The notes beneath the pieces are model-generated. The model did not search any database. It was not told where the DNA came from and was given only the letters and a program-made list of their open reading frames with translations. The position numbers and the translations under genes were made by a program. Below are positions 27,319 to 39,300 of a stretch of DNA of 64,000 nt, in pieces. The DNA is taken from positions 1,116,001 to 1,180,000 of the forward strand of contig JAFBJZ010000660.1 in the NCBI GenBank assembly GCA_016785225.1, read 5' to 3'. Position 1 is the first letter of the stretch, and each line of letters opens with the position of its first letter. The stretch comes from Psettodes erumei. Its lineage: Eukaryota > Chordata > Actinopteri > Pleuronectiformes > Psettodidae.

Positions 27319-30300
27319 TGGTGAAGAAATGAGATGGAGGACAGTCAGACCATCTATGGGGGTTGCGTGTGCATTGTGTAAAGAGAGATCTGGACTCGCC
27401 TTCATTTAAAGCCAGATCTGCTTAATCGGGGGCTGGCTGGCTGGAGAGGCTATCGCATATCTGGTGAGCAGATCTGGTGTACGTGGGCCAGACAGCTCAC
27501 TTACCACCCCTCTAATTGCTATGTGAGATCCTATCCCACCTGACAGAGTCTCCCTTGTCAACTCCCATTCATGGCGGCTCCGTTAAGCAGCGTGCAAGGA
27601 GATAGCCGCTGAATAATACATGGGGGCATTAAGCCTGACTTCGGATGGCACAGAGCATGCGGATGCGAGATGACAAAGTAGGCTACGGCTTGAACAGGAG
27701 CAGGAGCCCGATTTAGAAATACAATATTGTGAGGAATGGAAGCGGTCAATGTAAGAGGCAGATGAAGACGGGAGGCGCGGACGTGAGTGCATCAAATGTT
27801 AACTTAATATTTCTTCCTGCGCCCATGCCGTTTGCACGCCGGGGAGATCCAGCGCGCCATGCCTGTCGCCATGCCAACCGGTGGCAAAACTCGCAAGCCT
27901 TTTTTCGTGCGTGACAGATGAAAATAATCTTTTCTTTATAGAGTGGGACAAGACATCAGGCAGCTGAGCCTCCTCCGGCGCTGAGTGGAAGCAGAGCACT
28001 GGGTGATATTACCACTTCCTGGAAGTCTGCGGGAGACTGCTGTCATTGGCAGGCCAAGCGAATAAAATTGTAACTAAAAAAAAACCCATGAAGAAGAGAG
28101 TCACTCTGTCGGGCCCCGGTGCAAGCGGCAGCGTATTCGGCGTTGAAGGGACCTCACAAAGGCGTCGGCGGAGCCCCCGCACTGGAAAATTCATGAGGTC
28201 GACCTCCCCTTCGCACCAGTGATCTCAGCAGGCGCTAAACATCACTGACTGCTGCCAAGGACCCCGGGCCAGAAATCGATGAGGCCGCTCATTCATAATA
28301 CAAAAATGGAGCTGAGACAATATTGAAAGGTGGTGAACGAGGTCTTTTGATTCATATAGGCCAAAACACTCATGCATTAGTCTAACGAAGGAATAATTAC
28401 CTCAGCTTGATGTAAACTTAATTTTTAAAAAAAGAAGAAGAATCTAAATGATGATAATCAGCGATGTAGACAGACAAAGCAAATAGAGCAGACGGCGTCT
28501 CACGCCGGCGCGCAATTCGCCGTGATGAAGTTATGGGCTTTAATGAGCCTGCAGAACTCGACGACGCCGAGGTGTTTGGATCCGCGGCTGCATCGTAAGC
28601 GTTTAAACGCCTCTCTAATTGAAAGTGAATAATGCAGTAATTTTCCTCCGCTGCGCTGTACCGACGAAAGCACGGCAACATCTGCGAGGCCTCCGTGTCG
28701 CCCGCGCAAATTGGAGGCGGCTCCGTGCTAACGCGGCACCGCCGACGTGCGTGTTGTGAGAGCCCCCGCGCATAATAAGGCAGAAGAGAAATTGTGTGTC
28801 TTTGTAATTGAGTCGAAGACGCCGACCGTGATTAATGCGTTTAGGGCTGGGCTCGGGCTGCTCGAGTGCCACAGAACTGCAGGTAACGCAAACACGCTGT
28901 CGGCATATGTGGGCGCTGGCGTCGCACGAGCGCGTCTCAGCCCCGGCAGTGGCGAGGGAGGGAGAGGGACGGGCTGATATCTCAGACAGACACTCAATAA
29001 ACCCTGTGACGCTTTACGCCCGCGGGATCGCCGAAGCGTAGCGGTGCACGGGCTGCAGTTGGCGCAGCATATTGCGGGGCTACGCGCAGACGCACGACAA
29101 AAGGAGTCGGAATCCGCACTCGGCCGGGTGTACAGTACGCACTTCAGTTCTGGGGGCTGAATTGCTCCGACTGAAATGTTAGACACGCTCGCTGCCATTC
29201 AGACTCCAGTCAAACTCAGCAAACAGGGTTTGTTTAGAAGAGGCTCAAACTCATTTTCGCTGCGGGCTAACACTTTGTGGAGGTGGGGGCCAAAAACAGG
29301 GAACCGTCCCCACGATATGCGTGCTACGAAAAGCTAAAAAAAAAATCGTTGTGAAGCGCGTGTGTTAAGCGCAACAAACACAACATGCAGCTGGGAGCGA
29401 TAGAAACGTCATTAGCTTTGCAGGTGTTTCGTCGTAAACCAAAAGTTTTGGATTACTTGGCGATGGCGCCAGATGAGAAGTCAAATAGTCATCCATCCAG
29501 CGGTTGTTGCCCGACCTCGGTCTGCACCAGAGGGGAGGACTGACAGACCCACACCGCCATCCCTCGAGCAGCTAACAACAAACAGCTGACGAGCAGATTT
29601 TTCAGCTTTACTCCGCTTGTTGTGGGGCAAGAAGCAACAAAACCAATGCCAATTCTGAGTAGCAGAGAGAAGCAGATGTGACTGATGGCGGCAGCGGTTG
29701 CCGTCGCAGTGGCACCTCGATACGCTTCTCTTTGTCTTTGCACTAATTCTTCCGAGTGCGGACGCTCCAATGCACCTGATGATTTCACAATGGCACGACA
29801 CCAAAAAAAAAAAAAAAAACAAAGAGTGCTGCCAAAACTTCTGAGACAAAAACCAGGAAACCTTCTCCTGGGTCCACTTAACCGCTGCACCGCTCTCAAT
29901 CATTCAGACGCTCTTTGGGAGAAGAGCTGTCACGCGCTCCATCATGTCCTCAACAGGAGCACCCTGAAAGGGGCAGAGCATGAATAAGTCATATTCGTCC
30001 GCGCCTTTACTGCCCGCACTCCATTAAGAGGAAATTGCATTTGTTCAATAAGACAAGAGTGACACATTTTTGATGGGCGTGCGGCGCCGAGTTGGGCCCG
30101 GACGGGGCTCCGCAAAAACCTGCACAGGGGGTAACGTTGGGGCCGCTGCGTGAAGAAGGATGGTGGAGTAACGGCGAATGAAAAAAAGAAAGGCCCGCTA
30201 ATTAAATGTGTTCCAGTGGAGTCAGGAGCAGCAGACAACTTACTGTCTTCATCACAGACAGCCAAATTACCCGACTCCTGCAGAATAAACCACCTGCATA

Positions 30301-33300
30301 CTAACAATAGCATTAAAAAGGAACACTTGGCCAAATCAAGAGGGGCAGCAGCTGATGCTACCTCCACATTTGAATGTCCTCACCCCTGGGGGGTCATTTA
30401 CTCCTCTTATTCCGCTCTTCAATTATTTATTCGTAAATTTTGTGTTACTCCAGATCTCTCTTGGGGACAAAATTATGCTCTCAGCAGGGAATCAAAGCTC
30501 CTGCTGTAATGGGCTCGGCGTTCATCAGCGCTCGATCCGGCGGCAATTAGGGACGTAATGGCTCCCAGGCCCAAAGAAGCCCCACACCACAAAAGTACCC
30601 CGAGTGGAGGAGCTCAACAATCTGAATGTACATATATACACTCCAGATCCTGTTATTGTAACAGCTGAACAATGTGTTGCTGTCCGCGAAACAGGCGTCT
30701 GGTTTTCTTGTCATAAGCGCGGGCTGGAAACGCCTCGGAAGACAAAAGCATGGCCATCTTGACTTTGAAGTAGACAGTAATTTTCTAATCCCCTCGAGCT
30801 AAAGAAATGCTAATGTTCCGTTTGTGGGCTATCAGTTTCCAGCTAGCGGGTGCCAGCCCCCTTATTACCAAAAAAGGATGACAGTTTAATGAGCCCCTTG
30901 CCTGGTGTCGGCGACGCGTCGTGAAATCGCGCCTGCTGCCGGGTTGCGCGCGACCACTTGCGCGTTTGAGCGAGCCGCGCAACCAATCATTAACTTGCCG
31001 CCCCTTCCCCACACCTGCGACGTCGTTGCCCACCCGACTCCCGTCCGTTTTGTTTAGCCTGCGCTGGCTCCCCAGCCTCCGTGTTTGGGATGCTTGGACG
31101 GGTTTGCGGTGGTCGACGGAGACGAGGCCGACGCCGCCCCTGGTTGTTTGACGAGTCTCGGTGTTGGGGACTGTACTCCGGCAACGTGACTGATTTCCAT
31201 GCACGTGTGCAGAATGAAAAGAAACTAATTGGTTTTTGCAGGTGAAAAGAATCGGTTTTCTTCCACAGTGACGTGAAATTATGGACCTGACAAGAAAAAA
31301 ACCACGCGTTGCCATACCGTGCAAACCATGACGCGTCTCACCCCGATTAAAACAATGTAAGGATGCCCCCTAGTGACGGCAGAGGGTGCGTTCAAGACAA
31401 GACAATGGCTCGACAACTGATGGTGATTCTGCAGCCACAGGCCTTAATCATCTAGATAACAGTGTGCGTTAGATAGCTGATTACACGCCTGGGGCTTGCA
31501 ACAGGAGCCCGATCCAGAGCTCCAACCCCCTGCCCTCCACAACCTGCTCCCACTCCATCGCTTCGCGCTCCCCTCTCCCTCTGCGTGCTGCCGTTGCCGC
31601 GCCTCAGAGAGTCAAGTGACCTTTTTTAGAAATCTCCCTGTGACTGATGGACTAGAGAGAGAGTGGCACTGCAGGTGCTGCCGTCAAAACCCATTTATTT
31701 CCCTGCCAGCGCCGGGAGGACAGACCAATCTAGCCCCCTCCCTGCTCGCCACCCTAAAAAGCAAGCCCCTACTTTAAGCAGCATTCAGATCTCCTCCAGT
31801 TGTAAGTGTGTGTGTGTGTGTGTGCGTGTGCGTGCGTGTGTGCGTGTGCGTGTGCGTGCGTGCTCTGATACGTCATGTCTGCACGGTGGCTTGGAGGTAA
31901 TTGGCTACTTCACACAATCTAAAGCTAATTTCCGCTGCACACACACCCTCAGCGCCACCAACCCCACCCCTCCCCCGCCCCTTAACAGCTGCCAATCCTG
32001 CTGGTAAATCATTTGAAGCCAAGTCCCCACTGACAGCACGTCACTTCTCCTTCATTTGGGAGGGGAAAAAAAAGTCGTCTATTGATGTCCTCCCAGCGTG
32101 GCCGACATCAAGAGGGGACTCGTCTTTCAAAGCGCTCTCATGATTCAAATGTGAACTGATATTTTAAAAAAGGTGTACTCAAAGAAAAAGCACGTTTCCA
32201 AAGCACTACAAACACTTTCTTGTCTCAGTGGGCCAGTGAAAATCGCTGCTCTTAAAACGCCTAACAGCTTTGTTCTCTTAGATAATGACGCACATTAATT
32301 TCATTTATTTTTTTGTAATATTCTGTTGACTTCAGAAAGCCTCTATTACAGCAACGAGGCGGCTCCGTTGCCCACAGTGGCTCAGTTCCTGAAAACATTT
32401 TGCGGTCCCGACGCAGACCGGCCTCAGCGACTCACCGTGCAGGGCCTGCCTCTGCTCCAGCTCCTGCCTGAGCTGCTGCCGCTGCTCCTTCATCCTGGCC
32501 AGCTCCTGGCTGCTCCCCGAGCTGAGGCTGTGCAGCCTCTTGGCCAGAGCCTCCAGTCGGTCCCGCTCCAGGTACACCGCCTTCATCTCAGCCTTCAGCT
32601 CCTTGGCACTGCCAAAGTCATTACCTGCGCCAGCGCGCCAGAGGAGGATATCAAGCTACACGCCGCCTATTAATGAGCTTTTCGATCATTAATGGCGTAA
32701 TTAAGCGAGGGTAACGGTGGGCGATTCAAGTACATGAGGTAAATAAAAGATACGAAATCTGGGCAGGGGTGCGCTCGGGCGTGGCCGAGCGGAGACGTAC
32801 CTGAGATGGCCGCCAGTTTGGCTTCGTGCAGCGCCAAAAGCTGTGTTTCAGTCTCGCTGACTTTCCTCCTCAGGCTGCTGCCGAGCCTCTGACTCATGAC
32901 CACCTGGGGAAAAGGGGGAGAAGAAGAGGCAGAGGGGAGAGCGTTGGTGGGGGCGGCGATGGTAACTAACAAAACCTTTGCAGACACGCGGATCCCGCAA
33001 GACACATAGTTCATTGCCAATTCCGCTTTTTTTTTTTTTTGACACTCATTCTTACGAGACCTTACAGATTCATTTCCGTCCTACCGCGCTCGCCCCGCTT
33101 TGAATACTCAGCAGAGCGTCGACGCCGTTGTGTTACCTTGTCTATAACCTTTAGAATGAAAGAGAGTGCGTCTCCTTTCACGAAGACAGACAGGGGAAAT
33201 GTGAAATCTCCATAAAAGATGCCATTAGAATGTCAGAGAGGAAAAAGGCCCTGAATGTCACGGGCCTGATGGATCTGCAATGTTCACGCGGGGGCTGACA

Positions 33301-36300
33301 GCTTCAGATACAGCCTGTCTGGCCCCCATCTCCCCTCGCTCTGCCCTTTAAACCTCTGTTCTTTCCAATGTATTCACTTTGAGCTACAGCCGGATACAAT
33401 CCCCGCGATGCGCTTCCTTCTTTTGAGGAACTATTTTCACCGCTCAAAGGGGCTCGGAGACGGGAGTTTCCGACGCATTTCCTTGTTGAATCTGACAAAG
33501 TTGCGTGCGACACTTTGAAAAGGCTGTCAAATAGGTTGGTATTTCTGAGGCAGAACTGCCTCCTGGGAGTTCTCTTCTTGTGGAAATATAGGAAACAGTT
33601 CTTTTCAAAAAGAGGCTTGCATAATTTTATTTCACACGCTGTGCGAACTGGGAGCTGCTCTGGAGTGTGTCTCGAAACGTGCGGAAATTTTGACGGCGGC
33701 GATTCGATTTCTGGCTATTTGTCAATTTCGAGGACGTCGACAGAGAAAGCGAAAAGTTAATTTCACGGCAGCGATCGCTTCGTCACAGCAGGTGTGCCTT
33801 TTCCCATGTGGCGGATATCTCATTCGGGAGCCACAACTTTTTATTTGAACTTAGCGGCGGACGAAGTTGTGATTGCGGTAAGACCATGGAAAGCCTTTGT
33901 TTCCTCTGAATGGCAGACGTGGCATCAACCAACCAGTTGGTGACGAGTTAATGACAGAAAAGTAAAGTCATTGCAGACCCCTCTGTCCCCTGCTGGCTTG
34001 TCCCAGCTGCAGAGCTCTGCAGTACGTGTAGAGATCAGTGAGAGGGGGAAGCGAACCCCTGAGATGCACGAGGGGAGCTCCAGAGACATAAAAACCGAGG
34101 CATGCAGAAGGCCCGTGCGTACAGACATGCACAGAAAACCCACTGAATTTGTCGCTTTACTTATCTGGTTGCTTAAGTCTTATTAGTAATGCAGCTTAAA
34201 AAAAAAAAAACAATCGGCGAATCAGCCTATACTTTGGAGAGTTCAGAGTTTTGTCAGCCATAAGCTCGCCGATACAGGCGCTGACATTTCGCACGCACAC
34301 CTAACACGCCGAAGCAGGCGCACAACACATACTGTCTATTTTGCCATGCTACTCATTTGATATTCACACACACATTCAGCCATTGTCGGCATTCTGAGGG
34401 GAGGCCGAGCGGCTGAGGATTAAATCGGGTCAGGGGAACAGCGGCTTACTTTAGCGGTGGCTTCCTTGATGGACAGATTCAGCGCCTGCTCCTGCTCCTG
34501 GAGCCTGCGGGAAAGAAAAATAATAAATAAATAAATGTTGCAGCGTAGACACTGAAAGCAATTTCTTTCATTCGGGGGCTTTTTGGCTGCTGAACACAGA
34601 ACGGTCCTTCTATTACCGAGGGAATTTCTGTTCTAACTTTTATGAAGAGGAATGAGAGCAAAAGGGGAGACACTAATTATTCCCGGATAAGTCTGTGTCC
34701 TTGCATCCGCAGCAGCAAAAACTTAAGCCTGCGGATATCCACAAAAAAAAAAGAGGGTTACAGGTTTGCTGTCTGGTTGGATACAGAACGTGCGTTCAGA
34801 CTGATTTTGACTCCGACTTTCTCGCAAAGGTCGTGAGCTTCCATGAGGATTAAACAAATACTTCAAGGGTAAACGTTGTACTAGTAACGTTCATGCTTTA
34901 TATAAATATGCACAAAAAAAGAGGCTGAACCATTAAGGTCACACTATTTGTTGACAGAGATAAAAATCAATTACTAAATGGGGAAAAAGAGCATAAAATC
35001 CGTTATGCACAACAAAGTCACCTTGAGACAGTCCCAGTTGTCTCATATCATAAATATCAGTTTGTCCTCAACATGTTATTCAAGCGGATGTTCTTTCTTT
35101 TTTTCTTTTTAAGGGATGCAGCTCCTGTAGCCATAAGAAAATACACCTCGGCATGAGAGAGAAAAGCCCGGTGTTGTTTGGGAAGGGAACTGCAACGCAA
35201 TCATCACGGTGACCCGGAGCGCGCCACACCGAGACGTGCGGCGGTATATCCAATCCGAGGTTGCAATTTCAATCAGCAGCCGGAATAAATGCGTTCCAGC
35301 TGGGGTGAGAGCACGTCAGATATCAAATTATGCCGGCGGTGGTGGGTCACGCCACCGAGGAGGCGATAAGTACAATTTACATGTCTTTCTAACGAGTGGC
35401 AAGACACACGGGCTTTCCGCAGCGCTCCCTCGCAAGCCATTAACTTCAGAGGATGTGCTGCACGGTAATCATTTGCATCTGAGGGAAACCATTAAGATTC
35501 AAAGCAGGTTCAAGCAGGTGCGAGTGAAGAGGGCCGAGGGCACAGGGGGAATGCGGGGGAAAGAGAAACCGCTCGATACGTCCTCCCTGAATCTGAAAAT
35601 AAACAAACGGCTCTTCGTGAAGTCTAACAGGTTAGTGCCTTTCATAACATTCAGTTTAGGAGGCGCTTCTCTCTAAAAAGGACCTACAGTAAATGCATTC
35701 AGCCTCAACTGCAACAGGAACTGCACGTGCATTGTGGAAAATCTCCAATTGTGTGTAGCGTTAACTAATTTTGAATGAGAAAGTGTCTGTATATCCATGT
35801 TGGTGTCTTCACTGCAGTTATTTGAGGTTTTGATTTGGCTGAAACATGTCTCATATATACTTTCACGGCCCCAAAAAAAAAATCAGGTTATTATTACTCA
35901 GAAGGCTCACTGAAGCTGGGAGGCAAAGATTTAGTGAAACAGATGATCATCTGCACTGACACGTCCTCTCCCAAGCTAATTCCATGATAAGAAAGTGCAT
36001 GAGATGATATAGGGAAGTGTTCATGTTGTCTGTCACTACCGTGGACTCGTGGCTCTCTAGCAACCCCATCTGGTGAGTAGTGATACTGCAGCAACAATAA
36101 TAGAAGTGCAGCCTGTAACCAATCAAACTGGCAATAAGTGAAGGTAACGCATGCGACACTGGTGGTCACCAAACACTCCAGTGGCCACTAGTAGAAAAAA
36201 TACATCAGGCATAAGTGTAAAATGCAAATGTATAAAGTGTGAATATGTTTCTTCACACAACACACCGGAGTGCGGTTTGTCGTTTTCATTTTTCGCATAC

Positions 36301-39300
36301 ATTCGCACATTTTCTCAAACCGTGTGGATCGTGCAGAGCAGAGATCTGTCATAAATGCTTTTGTTTTTCTCACTGGGATTTCGCTCTCCTTATGCATTGG
36401 TCACATCAAAATGGTGTGAGTAAATTTCCCTGAATCCAGTCCTGTGCCAGGTAACGGCAGGTTTGATATTTGGGGAGCCTAATATTTGACGCACGCTTGC
36501 GTGATATAACCCTCGTGTGAAGAAACATATTTGGGGCGAGAAGAAGCTGGTAAATCATTCTGCACGCACACGCACGTGACGCTGACCTGAGCACGGAAGG
36601 CGGCAGAGAGACCGAGATCTGCGTGCGGCTCTCGGAGGCGACGAGGTCCTCCAGGGTTCGGCTCATGTCGCGGAGCTGGGCCACGGTGCAGCTCCTCAGC
36701 ACGGAGCCCTCCAGCTCCTCGGCCTCCACCTGCTGCTCCTCCTGCTGGATCTGCTGCTCCAGGCGCCGGCCACGGTCCTTCAGCTCCGCCAGCCTCCGCT
36801 GCAGCTCGGCCATCTCCTCCTGCACACGTTGCATTTTCAGGGTTTATTCGCAGCAGAGCTGATCAGAGGTCTTCGGCGGCACAAAGGCCGACGACACAAT
36901 ATCAGGCAGGTGGTTTTAATGTTGTGGCTGATTAATTGGATAAGAAAACCCGTTTTCATGTTTTGCGAATTGGGATCCCAATAAATGAAATGAAATAGCA
37001 GTACCATTATTAGTAGTATTATTAAGTAGCAGTATAAGTTTTGCGTTAACGCTGATATTAGGTACTTTTAAATTTAAGCCATTCTAAATTTAACATTAAC
37101 AACAACCCTAGCTGCTTCAGAAAGGTCATTTCCTCAAAAATGTCTCACACACTGTGTAATGTGTGTGTGTTGATGGAGTACACAGGTATGAGGAACAGAA
37201 GACACCCACACACTTGTCTTCACTTCCTCAATTCATACATGTTCTATATTGAGCAAGTGTAGACAGGTGTGCAGGTGTCTCTTGTTCCTCTTGTGTGAGG
37301 AAGGAAAATGCAAAAATAAAGACAGGGTACATCAAACAGGCTGGAGACACACACACACACGGGCACAAAGCGGCAGAAATGACCACTGTGCGCTTGTGCG
37401 ACACGACACGAGCTGAGTTCACCTCCACCATCCGCTTCTCTCGGATCAGACGATCTCTTTGATGCAGCGGACCCTGCGATGAGTCGGCCCGCTCCCCCGC
37501 GTCCGGCTCTGCGCCCACCCTGTCGACCAGCCACAAAAACACACGGTCACAGGTGTTTCTATTTTCAATCGTGACTTTTCTAAAATTGTATTATCCCACA
37601 CGCTTCTTCCCCATTTCAGGCTCCTTCTGGTCCTAATGTGCCGCTACCAGTGACGTTTGTTTTCCTCGACTTGTTACTGCTTTTTCCCGCTCTTTATCCA
37701 ACTCAGGGACGTGCTCTTCCTGTTTTTTTTGTTAGCACTTTCAAACCTCAGCGATACGGGTATGCACAGGAAACACAGCAGTAACAGCATTACTACAAGA
37801 GCTTTAGGTTACGTTTGTTCAGGATACCCTCTGGAGGGACCCCACCTGATTTCCTTCCTGTTACGAGAGCTATTTTAGGTCTGTCCTACAACATTAGCAT
37901 GGAGGAAAGAGCATGATAATGATCACAAAGCTTATAAGCTCCATTTAATCATGTGAATAGTAAAAGTACAAAAGAATTTTAGAATGAAAATATATTAATG
38001 TTGCATCAATTCATGTATCACTTTAATGCAGAGCTGCAACAATTAGTCCATTAATAAATAAATAAAATCAATTGGTAACACAATCAACTAGTAGAGTAGT
38101 TTGTTTCTCCCCTCTTCTTACTTTCCGCCACTGTTAAATATGAAACTGAACTTTGATTCTCCACGTTATTATGGAGCCACATCATCTTTCACTGTCAAAC
38201 TAATAGTTTACGATCAATTGTGATGTTCACAGAAAATTTAGCAGCGTTCTCGGTTCACAAATCCAGCCATGATGCTCCTGTCATCTAGGGCGGGACCAGT
38301 GTGAGTTGTGCACACACCAGTAATGCGTCAGTGAATCGTGAAGCTGTTGCGCGACTGACCTGCATTGGCCGCAGTCGGCCCTCTGGAGGGCGCTGCGCAC
38401 CACCTGTCTGAGCCGCTCAAGGAACAGAGCCACGCTGGGCTGCGTGGAGGGTAAACCCAGCTGCAGGGCTCCTCGCTCCCTGCACAGCTCCTCCAGCTTT
38501 TTCCCAAAGCGCTCGGCTGAAAACACACACACAAACTGATGAACATGCAGGATCTGGTGTACAAAAAGTTCAGTTGTAAGCAGCTAGGTTCAGAAAGTTG
38601 ACACATATACTTCTCATGCAGGTGCTGACAGAGCTAACATGACTACACACACATCACATTCCTTATTTGATTACTAAATTATCCCTAACTACAATGCACT
38701 TAAAGAGAGCAGACTGACAAGTCATCATCGTGGCATTTAACATAAGAATGCTTTGTTTGTTGAGCCTGCAAACACAGATTTGGAATGTCCCACTTTGTTG
38801 GCTTTGTGGTTAAAGCTAAAAATGAGGAACATCTAAGGATAAAACATCCGGGGCGCAATCGGCAAAAATAATCAAATCAACTGTCTCAGCCTATTTGTTA
38901 ACAACATTTCATGGAAAGCTGTTCTTAATCTTCTCAGGCATCCTGCTGAGAGAAAAACAGAAAACAAAGTTGGGGGGGGTGAAGAACTTCCCGGGGGTCT
39001 GTGATGCACAGTATCAAGAGGCAAACAGAAAACCTGACACACTGACCCAAATAATCACTCCGCATAAATAGTTCAAGGTCCAAGAAGTGGGTCAGAATAC
39101 AGTGTCCTTTTGAGGAGACTGTATTCTCTTGAACCTCTTGGTCAAGCAAGTGGGATACTAAGTGTCTCCAGATTAAATTTGTTAGATTTGAGGAATCGTC
39201 GGTTCTTTCCGACTGAGCCTTCAGAGTTAAATCATCCGGTGCTAAGTGTGAATGATGAAGCATGAATAAGTGATCACAAAGAAGAAGCCCCGAGGTTTTT

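Larger units (their letters stand above)
25974..32435 (-). other. disc1: disc1 intron 9
   Basis: 6.5 kb GT-AG intron. It contains a diverged interspersed repeat at about 26655–26900, (CA)n at 27288–27316, GC-rich patches at 28480–29140 and 30890–31180, a CTCF-like TGCCCCCTAGTGAC at 31364–31377, and a TG/CG array at 31806–31862. Confidence 0.75.

Noticed and set aside
30785..31324. 179-codon open frame on the minus strand
   Set aside because: GC-rich intronic sequence with no domain or conserved motif.
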